DNA of 5,068 nt from JAEUNJ01 sp052035955 (GTDB lineage Bacteria; Pseudomonadota; Gammaproteobacteria; Burkholderiales; Rhodocyclaceae). This document shows positions 1 through 5,068 of the stretch, one piece after another. Position 1 is the stretch's first letter. Each line of letters starts with the position of its first letter. The notes beneath the pieces are model-generated. The model ran no database searches and had not been told where the DNA came from. It worked only from the letters and a program-made list of their open reading frames with translations. Made by a program: the position numbers and the translations under genes. The stretch is taken from assembly GCA_052035955.1 (NCBI GenBank), contig JBPOHD010000035.1, positions 1-5,068 of the forward strand, given 5' to 3'.

Positions 1-1
1 G

Positions 2-928
2 CTTTTGGGGGTGCGGCCCAGCGCCGCGGGGTGTGCCCGCCAGCCCCCGCCCCCCGGCGCGGCGGGGGGGGGCACGCCGCCGGCCAGGGCCGCCGGCGCG
101 GCGGCGCCGCCCGCCGCCGAGGCCCGCGAGGGCTTCTACGTGGTCCGGAAGGGCGACACCCTCTACCGCATCGCCCTCGACCACGGCCAGGACTACAAGG
201 AACTGGCGGCCTGGAACTACCTCGAGAATCCCAACCGCATCGAGGTCGGGCAGCAGCTGCGGGTCGTTCCCCCGGAAACCGGCGTTGCCGTCGCCAGGCC
301 GATCCAGACCGGGGCTCCGGTCGAGAGCCGTCCCCTGGGCGGGGCTGCCGAGCCTGCCGCCGGCGCCAACACCGACACCCTGAAGCGCGAACCCCGGGGC
401 GGCAAGCAGCCCTGGTCCGAGGCTGCCTGGGCCCAGGCCCAGAAGGGCGATCCGCCGCCCGCCGCGCGGTCGGCGGAAAAGCCGGCCGAGCCGGCCCGGC
501 CGGCCGAAGCGGCGAAACCCGCCGAGAAGGCGGCGGCGCCCGCGGCCGTCCCCGCCGACGAGGCCACCGAATGGGTCTGGCCGGCCGCCGGCAAGGTGAC
601 GGCGCCCTTCGTCGAGGGAGGCAGCAAGGGGATCGACATCGCCGGCAAGGCAGGCGATCCGGTGCTCGCCTCCGGTGCCGGCAAGGTCACCTATTCCGGC
701 AGCGCCATCCGCGGCTACGGCAACCTGCTCATCGTCCGCCACGGCGAGCTCTATTCGAGCGTCTATGCCCACAACAGCCGGATACTGGTCAAGGAAGGCC
801 AGGCCGTCGCCAAGGGGCAGAAGATTGCCGAGGTGGGCAGCACCGATACCGACTCACCCCGCCTGCATTTCGAGATCCGGCGCCAGGGCAAGCCCGTCGA
901 TCCCCTCAAGTTCCTGCCGGCCCGCTGA
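2..928 (+). CDS. nlpD: NlpD-type LysM/M23 amidase activator, 5' end outside window
   Basis: Envelope protein that in characterised relatives binds peptidoglycan and activates a periplasmic N-acetylmuramoyl-L-alanine amidase (AmiC) for daughter-cell separation. Residues are numbered from the TTG at 5. A LysM domain spans about 44-88 (YVVRKGDTLYRIA, ending GQQLRVVPP). An Ala/Pro/Glu-rich linker follows (about 90-188), then a LytM/M23 domain (about 190-305). The M23 site is degenerate: the first zinc-ligand His of HxGxD is Ser207 (SKGID, D211 kept) and the first His of HxH is Arg286 (RLHFEI, H288 kept). E. coli NlpD also has a degenerate site, so this is probably an activator and not a hydrolase. 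The frame is open to base 2 and lacks a proper signal peptide, so the true start lies upstream. A weak lipobox-like AAGC sits at residues 7-10. The stop TGA overlaps the rpoS ATG by one base. Confidence 0.93.
   Translation, partial: LLGVRPSAAGCARQPPPPGAAGGGTPPARAAGAAAPPAAEAREGFYVVRKGDTLYRIALDHGQDYKELAAWNYLENPNRIEVGQQLRVVPPETGVAVARPIQTGAPVESRPLGGAAEPAAGANTDTLKREPRGGKQPWSEAAWAQAQKGDPPPAARSAEKPAEPARPAEAAKPAEKAAAPAAVPADEATEWVWPAAGKVTAPFVEGGSKGIDIAGKAGDPVLASGAGKVTYSGSAIRGYGNLLIVRHGELYSSVYAHNSRILVKEGQAVAKGQKIAEVGSTDTDSPRLHFEIRRQGKPVDPLKFLPAR
479..532 (+). repeat. Three 18-base tandem repeats in the nlpD linker
   Basis: Within nlpD, codons 159-176 encode three imperfect hexapeptides in tandem: KPAEPA, RPAEAA and KPAEKA. 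They form part of the Ala/Pro/Glu/Lys-rich flexible linker between the LysM and M23 domains. Such linkers often vary in length between strains through loss or gain of repeats. That is an inference here, since only one copy of the locus is visible. Confidence 0.6.
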
Positions 929-1866
929 TGACCGGGGGCGAGGACGGATACGCGGACGAGGAGGGCGGTTCCGGCCGGGAGCCGCCGGCCGACGATGCCG
1001 AAGGAATGCCCGGCGAGCCGGCATCCGAGGAATTCTTCGACGACATCACCCAGCTCTACCTGAACGAGATCGGGGCCAGCCCGCTCCTCACGCCGGCCGA
1101 GGAAGTGGACCTGTCCCGGCGCATGCACGGCGGCGACTTCGCGGCCCGCCAGCGCATGATCGAGGCCAACCTGCGCCTCGTGGTGAGCATCGCCAAGCAT
1201 TACCTGAACCGGGGCATCCCCCTCGACGACCTGATCGAGGAAGGCAACCTGGGCCTGATCCACGCCCTCGAGAAATTCGACCCGGAGCGCGGTTTCCGCT
1301 TCTCGACCTATGCCACCTGGTGGATACGGCAGAGCATAGAGCGGGCCATCATGAACCAGTCGCGGACCATCCGGCTGCCGGTTCACGTCATCAAGGAACT
1401 CAACCTGGTCCTGCGGGCCATGCGCCAGGCCGCGGAGGACAACCCCCAGGCCAAGGATGGCATCGAGGTCGCCGCCCGCAGCCTGGGCAAGAGCGTGGAC
1501 GATGTTCGCCGCATCCTCGCCCTGTCGGAGCGCACGGCCTCCCTGGACGCGCCCCTGGAAATCGACCCCGAGCTCTCGGTGGCCGATGCCCTGGCCGACG
1601 ACCGGCTGGACCAGCCCGATGCCGTCTTCGAGGCCCGCGAGATGGAGGCCCGGGTCGGCGAGTGGGTGGGCCAGCTCAGCGAGCGGCAGCGGGAGGTCCT
1701 GGAGCGGCGCTATGGCCTCAACGGCCGGGAGCTGGCCACGCTCGAGCATCTGGCGGCCGACATGGGCCTGACCCGGGAGCGGGTCAGGCAGATCCAGCTG
1801 GAAGCCCTCACCGCCTTGCGCAAGCGCCTGTTCCGCGCCCGCCTGGGCCGCGACGACCTACTTTAG
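928..1866 (+). CDS. rpoS: RNA polymerase sigma factor RpoS (sigma-38)
   Basis: Sigma-70 family stationary-phase and general-stress sigma factor of 312 residues (E. coli RpoS has 330). An acidic, poorly conserved N-terminus (1-36) precedes region 1.2 (about 38-65, ITQLYLNEIGASPLLT). Region 2 (about 72-151) holds DLIEEGNLGLIHALEKFDPE and the promoter-melting and -10-recognition segment RGFRFSTYATWWIRQSIERA (121-140). Region 3 spans about 152-228. Region 4 (about 246-301) carries the -35-binding helix-turn-helix (272-294, LTRERVRQIQLEAL). RpoS is preferred over another group 2 sigma because the sequence closely follows RpoS and nlpD lies directly upstream. The ATG at 928 shares its A with the nlpD stop (TGATG). 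No Shine-Dalgarno sequence precedes it, which suggests translational coupling. A second in-frame ATG at 1006 (codon 27) directly abuts AAGGA, too close for normal spacing. The 3' end overlaps the convergent mltB by 9 bases. Confidence 0.97.
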   Translation: MTGGEDGYADEEGGSGREPPADDAEGMPGEPASEEFFDDITQLYLNEIGASPLLTPAEEVDLSRRMHGGDFAARQRMIEANLRLVVSIAKHYLNRGIPLDDLIEEGNLGLIHALEKFDPERGFRFSTYATWWIRQSIERAIMNQSRTIRLPVHVIKELNLVLRAMRQAAEDNPQAKDGIEVAARSLGKSVDDVRRILALSERTASLDAPLEIDPELSVADALADDRLDQPDAVFEAREMEARVGEWVGQLSERQREVLERRYGLNGRELATLEHLAADMGLTRERVRQIQLEALTALRKRLFRARLGRDDLL

Positions 1867-2850
1867 CGCCTCGGCCAGGTCGAACACCGCCGTGGCGTAG
1901 AAGCTGGAACGGTTGTAGCGGGTGAGCACGTAGAAATTCCGGAAGCCGAGCCGGTACTCGGTTTCCGCGGCCGGCGTCACGTAGTCCACCAGCACCGCCG
2001 GCAGGTCCGGCGCTCCGGGCGCCTGGACGCCGTAGTCGGCCATCTCGGCCGGGCGCAGCTTCGGCTCGATGCCCAGGGCGAGCAGTTCGCCGGCCTTCTC
2101 CCCGTGGACCGCCGCCGGCACCAGCACCGGCTCCCCCTGCCGCCAGCCATGGTCGGCGAGGAAGCGGGCGACGCTGCCGATGGCGTCGGCCCGGCTGCCG
2201 GCCAGGTCGATGCGTCCGTCATCGTCGAAATCGACCGCGTAACGGCGCCGGCTGCTGGGCAGGAACTGGGGCAGGCCGAGGGCGCCGGCGTAGGAACCCT
2301 TGTAGTCGCGCGGGTCGCGGCCTTCCTCCCGGGCCAGCAGCAGCAGTTCCTCCAGTTCCCGGCGGAACAGCTCCGCCCGGGGCGGGTAGCCGAAGGCCAG
2401 GGTGGCCAGGGCGTCGAAGGTCCGGTAGCCGCCCATGTGGCGGCCGAAGATGGTCTCGACGCCGATGATGGCGACGATCACCTCCTCGGGAATGCCGTAG
2501 CGCTGGGCGGCCTCGGCCAGGGCCGCGGCGTTCTCGCGGCGGAAGCGCTGGCCCATGACCACCCGGCCCGGCTCCACGAAGCGGCCCCGGTAGGCTTGCC
2601 AGGAACGTATGCCGGGGTCCCGGGGCGGCATGATGGCGCGGATCACCGTCGGCTGGAAGCGGGCTTCCCGGAAGGCGCGCTGCATCGCCATGGCGGACAG
2701 GCCGTGGCGTTCCTGCATCTCGGCGATGAATTCGCGCACCTGGGGTCTGTGCTCGAAATCGCGGGCGGCGGCGCGGGCCTGGACGCATCCCCAGGCAAGG
2801 GCGGCGGCCAGGCAGGACAGGCGCAGGATGGCGGAGGAACGAGGGAACAT
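1858..2850 (-). CDS. mltB: Membrane-bound/periplasmic lytic murein transglycosylase B (GH103)
   Basis: Cleaves the MurNAc-GlcNAc glycosidic bond of peptidoglycan without water, forming 1,6-anhydro-MurNAc ends, in the periplasm. The protein has 330 residues. The N-terminal signal sequence (1-29) has a hydrophobic core LAAALAWGC. Cys22 could be a lipidated residue, although Trp at -2 is unusual; ARA/AAR near 25-30 could instead be a signal peptidase I site. The GH103/SLT_2 domain fills the rest. IIGVETIFGR (128-137) carries the expected catalytic Glu132. SYAGALGLPQFLPSS (186-200) is the conserved substrate-binding segment. DFDDDGRIDL (207-216) matches the EF-hand-like calcium loop known from E. 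coli Slt35. RYNRSSFYATAV (311-322) is the family's C-terminal signature. No Shine-Dalgarno sequence precedes the ATG, but later Met codons would remove the signal peptide. It lies 81 bases downstream of tgpA on the same strand. Confidence 0.96.
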   Translation of the reverse strand: MFPRSSAILRLSCLAAALAWGCVQARAAARDFEHRPQVREFIAEMQERHGLSAMAMQRAFREARFQPTVIRAIMPPRDPGIRSWQAYRGRFVEPGRVVMGQRFRRENAAALAEAAQRYGIPEEVIVAIIGVETIFGRHMGGYRTFDALATLAFGYPPRAELFRRELEELLLLAREEGRDPRDYKGSYAGALGLPQFLPSSRRRYAVDFDDDGRIDLAGSRADAIGSVARFLADHGWRQGEPVLVPAAVHGEKAGELLALGIEPKLRPAEMADYGVQAPGAPDLPAVLVDYVTPAAETEYRLGFRNFYVLTRYNRSSFYATAVFDLAEALK

Positions 2851-2863
2851 GGAGCGCGAGTAT

Positions 2864-2878
2864 CGGCCGCCGCGGCCG
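2864..2878. repeat. GC-rich inverted repeat upstream of mltB
   Basis: CGGCCG-CCG-CGGCCG: two 6-base arms, each palindromic in itself, around a 3-base spacer. In a tgpA-mltB read-through transcript this could fold into a short stable hairpin 14 bases before the mltB start codon. No T-run follows on either strand, so it is not a classical terminator. In DNA this GC-rich the repeat may be chance. Confidence 0.4.
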
Positions 2879-2895
2879 CCCGGGATCGGGCAAGA

Positions 2896-2916
2896 AAACC
2901 GGAAAATCCGCCGTTT
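2896..2916 (-). terminator. Possible weak terminator or attenuator hairpin after tgpA
   Basis: On the minus strand, starting 15 bases after the tgpA stop, AAAC (2916-2913), a two-base bulge and CGGA (2910-2907) can pair with TCCG (2903-2900) and GTTT (2899-2896) around a TTT loop. The next bases are TCTTG. The stem is weak (two 4-bp blocks) and the T-tract is short, so at best it would terminate transcription partially between tgpA and mltB. Confidence 0.25.
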
Positions 2917-2931
2917 CGCCGCCGATCGGGC

Positions 2932-4923
2932 TCAGCGGAAGGCGGCCACCGCCCGGCGCAGTTCCGGCAGTCCGGCCGGCGGGGCGTTTCCGTAGCGCAG
3001 GTCTGCGTAGAGCGCCGCGATGGCGTGCATCTGGCCGGCCCGCTCAGGCAGCGCCGAGGCCACCCGTTCGGCATAGTCCCGGGGCCCTTCCCAGGGCCGT
3101 CGGGCCAGGCCCCGGCGGGCCAGCCGGCGGCCCAGCCGCTCCCAGGCGGCGAGGGCCGGGTCGGCGGTGCGCTGCCGGCGCAGGGTCCAGGCGGCCAGGC
3201 CGAGCAGCAGGGCGCCGGTGAGGCTGGCCAGGACGGCGACCATCTCGCCCCAGTCGCCGGACCGGAGCCCCAGGCTGGCCAGGAAGTCCCGCTGGCGCTG
3301 GGGGTTGTAGCCCAGCACCCACTGGTTCCAGGCGTTGGCCACGGCGTCCCAGCGGAAGCGGGCCTCGCGCAGCCAGGAGAAGGCCTGCCGGGAGAGCAGC
3401 GGCAGGCCGGCCCCGTCGGGCAGGGCCCCGGCCAGGTTCATCTCGATGCGTCCCGGGGCGACCGCCGCCGTCGGGTCCACCCGCTGCCAGCCGTGGCCGG
3501 GGAGCCAGATCTCCGCCCAGGCATGGGCGTCGGACTGGCGGATCGTCATGTAGCCATCCACCGGATTGGTCTCGCCCCCCTGGTAGCCCGTCACCACCCG
3601 CGCCGGGACGCCGGCCGCCCGCATCACGAAGACGAAACTGCCGGCGAAATGCTCGCAGAAACCCTGGCGGGTGGAGAACAGGAACTCGTCCACCGCGTGC
3701 TCGCCGAGCAGGGGCGGCGTCAGGGTATAGATGAAGGCCTCCCGGCGGATATGGGCCAGGAGGGACTCGGCGATGCGGCCCGGGTCCCCCGCCGCCGCCT
3801 CGCGCAGCCGGGCCCCGAACTCCCGGGCCCGCGGATTGACGCGGGACGGGGGCAGTTGCAGGGCCTCCCGCACCATGCCGGGCCGCTCTCCGGCGCCGGC
3901 GACCGCCTCGGGATGGGAGCTCAGCGTGTAGCGCAGGCGGGCCCGTACCGGCGTCGGCGAGATCAACTGGTAGTCCGGCGCCAGCAGGCCGCCCTGGGGC
4001 AGGGTGCCGGGCAGTTCCAGGGCGAACAGCCAGTGCCGGTTGTGGGGCTCCAGCGTCACTTCCTGCTCGACGGCCGGGCCGGGCAGGGCGTAGGGAATCT
4101 CCGGGTCCGGCCGCCGCGGCAGCATCCGCCAGGTCCGGCCGTCGTAATGGCTCATCACCGGGCCCCGCCAGTAGAGGGCCTGGCGGGCCGGGGGAGCCCC
4201 GGTGAAGCGGACCCGGAAGGCGATGGCGTCGGAAAGGCTCAGGTTGGAGATGGCGCCCGGGCTCATGCTCTCGGACAGCCCGGTCAGGCCGCTGAAGGCG
4301 TCCAGCGGCAGGCCCCAGAGGGGGCCCGAGATGCGCGGGAAGAGCAGGAAGAAGGCCAGCATGAAGGGCGTTCCCTGGATCAGCATCAGGCCCGCCAGGC
4401 GCAGGGCGCGGGCGGTCGGCTCGCCGTCCCGGGTCACCTGGATCTGGGTGGCCGTGATCACCACCAGGGCGCCGGCCATGGCCAGGGCGGCGGGAATGTT
4501 CTGGGAATAGAAGAAGGGGGTCAGGACCAGGAAATAGCCGAGCAGGACGACGATGGTGGCGTCCCGGCGGTTCCTCATCTCGAGCAGCTTGAGGGCCGCC
4601 AGCAGGGCCAGCAGGGCGATGCCCGGGTCCTTGCCGAAGATGTTGCGGAACTGCAGGCCGACGGCCACGAAGCCCGCCAGGGCGAGGACCAGCAGCAACC
4701 AGCGGGGGGGCAGGCCCCAGCCGCGCCACAGCATGGCGCCGCGCCAGCCCATGACCGCCAGGGTGAGGGCCGACAGCCAGATGGGCAGCCAGGGCAGCAG
4801 GGGCAGGAAGCCGGCCGCCGCTGCCGCCAGCAGCCAGGCGGCCTGGCGCCGGGACAGGGGGGGCGAGGCGGGAGGGGGCGGCGAGGCAGCCTTGGCCGGG
4901 TCGGCGCGGCGTCGGAAAAGCAT
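2932..4923 (-). CDS. tgpA: TgpA-like inner-membrane transglutaminase (DUF3488 / transglutaminase core / DUF4129)
   Basis: Polytopic membrane protein of 663 residues with a periplasmic transglutaminase-like cysteine domain. Pseudomonas aeruginosa TgpA (PA2873) has nearly the same length and layout and is important for growth; its substrate is not firmly known. After a basic, Pro-rich N-terminus, about seven hydrophobic segments are visible by eye (roughly 28-43, 45-62, 74-91, 100-115, 122-139, 143-158, 174-195), forming DUF3488. A long periplasmic part follows. The core holds QGFCEHFAGSF (Cys423), SDAHAWAEIW (His467) and WQRVDPT (Asp483), a complete Cys-His-Asp triad. One more membrane segment (about 561-580) precedes a cytoplasmic DUF4129 tail with RRPWEGPRDYAER and ALYADLRYG. 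An in-frame TAG 21 bases upstream limits the start to this ATG, which has no Shine-Dalgarno sequence. A DUF58 gene, the usual immediate neighbour, is not visible upstream. Confidence 0.92.
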   Translation of the reverse strand: MLFRRRADPAKAASPPPPASPPLSRRQAAWLLAAAAAGFLPLLPWLPIWLSALTLAVMGWRGAMLWRGWGLPPRWLLLVLALAGFVAVGLQFRNIFGKDPGIALLALLAALKLLEMRNRRDATIVVLLGYFLVLTPFFYSQNIPAALAMAGALVVITATQIQVTRDGEPTARALRLAGLMLIQGTPFMLAFFLLFPRISGPLWGLPLDAFSGLTGLSESMSPGAISNLSLSDAIAFRVRFTGAPPARQALYWRGPVMSHYDGRTWRMLPRRPDPEIPYALPGPAVEQEVTLEPHNRHWLFALELPGTLPQGGLLAPDYQLISPTPVRARLRYTLSSHPEAVAGAGERPGMVREALQLPPSRVNPRAREFGARLREAAAGDPGRIAESLLAHIRREAFIYTLTPPLLGEHAVDEFLFSTRQGFCEHFAGSFVFVMRAAGVPARVVTGYQGGETNPVDGYMTIRQSDAHAWAEIWLPGHGWQRVDPTAAVAPGRIEMNLAGALPDGAGLPLLSRQAFSWLREARFRWDAVANAWNQWVLGYNPQRQRDFLASLGLRSGDWGEMVAVLASLTGALLLGLAAWTLRRQRTADPALAAWERLGRRLARRGLARRPWEGPRDYAERVASALPERAGQMHAIAALYADLRYGNAPPAGLPELRRAVAAFR

Positions 4924-5068
4924 GGTGCCGGGCTGCGGGGGCTAGGAGTCTGCGCGGCAGAGCCATTCCGAGCGGAATGGTGTGTCGCGAAGGCAATGGT
5001 TGGGTGACGGGCGAGGCATGCTCATCGGATCATCGTCGCCGGTGGACGAGTGCGAGGGCCGGAGCCGG
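4924..5068. other. Apparently non-coding region upstream of tgpA
   Basis: These 145 bases look less GC-rich than the genes and hold no convincing coding region. On the minus strand, one frame is open from the edge to a TAG at 4944-4942, but the roughly 41 residues resemble neither DUF58 nor MoxR and are rich in Ser, Asp, His and Cys, unlike the neighbouring genes. On the plus strand, an ATG at 5018 preceded by GAGG (5013-5016) opens a frame that runs off the window; 17 codons are too few to judge. A tgpA promoter should lie here, but I found no clear -35/-10 pair. TCATCG occurs twice (5022-5027 and 5030-5035). Confidence 0.5.
4953..4989. repeat. Extended imperfect inverted repeat upstream of tgpA
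   Basis: The core is a near-perfect palindrome, CCATTCCG-AG-CGGAATGG (4963-4980), with 8-base arms and a 2-base centre. Outside it, CGCGGCA (4953-4959) can pair with TGTCGCG (4983-4989), allowing one G-U pair, across a small internal loop (GAG against TG). The centre lies about 48 bases upstream of the tgpA ATG. It could be a dimeric repressor operator or a structured 5' leader. No T-run follows on either strand, so a simple intrinsic terminator is unlikely. Confidence 0.6.

Larger units (their letters stand above)
2851..2931. other. tgpA-mltB intergenic gap
   Basis: An 81-base non-coding gap between the tgpA stop and the mltB ATG. It holds an AT-richer island (about 2891-2916) flanked by two exact copies of GATCGGGC (2884-2891 and 2924-2931) placed 40 bases apart, a perfect 8-base palindrome CCGATCGG (2922-2929), a GC-rich inverted repeat (2864-2878) and a -10-like hexamer close to mltB. 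The gap is short enough for co-transcription, yet it carries more structure than a plain spacer. Confidence 0.6.

Noticed and set aside
781..786. GATACT inside nlpD as a -10 element of an internal rpoS promoter
   Set aside because: No -35-like hexamer lies at suitable spacing and the match is short. An internal rpoS promoter is likely by analogy with E. coli, but this site cannot be supported from sequence alone.
31..927. Extending the rpoS frame upstream to an ATG at 31
   Set aside because: The frame is open but this part is out of frame with the clear LysM and M23 domains of nlpD and encodes Arg/Gly/Pro-rich shadow sequence. RpoS homology begins after the ATG at 928.
763..1749. A 328-codon minus-strand frame antisense to rpoS and the nlpD end
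   Set aside because: No domain or signal is visible and the region is fully explained by two genes on the plus strand.
3044..4996. A second long minus-strand frame overlapping tgpA
   Set aside because: Its product is a Pro/Gly/Arg/Ala-rich shadow of tgpA in another frame with no domain, whereas the tgpA frame carries membrane segments and a full Cys-His-Asp triad.
2104..5007. A 967-codon open frame on the plus strand, antisense to mltB and tgpA
   Set aside because: It lies opposite two well-supported genes with complete catalytic motifs. Its product is dominated by Gly, Gln, Ala, Pro and Arg with no recognisable domain. Long stop-free antisense frames are expected in DNA of this GC content.
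5018..5068. Possible start of a plus-strand gene at the right edge
   Set aside because: An ATG with a weak GAGG just upstream opens 17 codons to the edge, but the sequence is too short to show codon bias or homology, so I do not call a gene.

Overview
The window is a GC-rich (about 70% by eye), densely coding piece of chromosome. It most likely comes from a betaproteobacterium, possibly of the Rhodocyclales/Burkholderiales type. This rests on the nlpD-rpoS gene pair, which is typical of beta- and gammaproteobacteria, on the base composition and on the protein sequences. No mobile element, CRISPR array, tRNA or rRNA is visible.

Layout. On the plus strand, nlpD (cut off at the left edge, to 928) runs directly into rpoS (928-1866), and the two overlap by one base. 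On the minus strand, a TgpA-like membrane transglutaminase gene (4923-2932) is followed after an 81-base gap by mltB (2850-1858). The two pairs converge, and the rpoS and mltB coding regions overlap by 9 bases at their 3' ends. About 145 bases at the right edge (4924-5068) appear non-coding and hold a clear inverted repeat.

How the genes relate. Three of the four encode cell-envelope proteins. NlpD is a catalytically degenerate LytM/M23 protein that activates a periplasmic amidase at division. MltB is a lytic transglycosylase that cuts peptidoglycan glycan strands. TgpA is a polytopic inner-membrane protein with a periplasmic transglutaminase-like domain. RpoS is the stationary-phase/general stress sigma factor, and its link to nlpD is conserved for regulatory reasons.

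I see no undescribed system. The gene content is housekeeping. The points worth a second look are local: an uncertain nlpD 5' end beside a 9-G run, no recognisable Shine-Dalgarno sequence at any of the three visible starts, the 9-base convergent rpoS/mltB overlap with no room for a terminator, a possible promoter almost touching the mltB start codon, the inverted repeat upstream of tgpA, and the lack of an adjacent DUF58/moxR gene beside tgpA.
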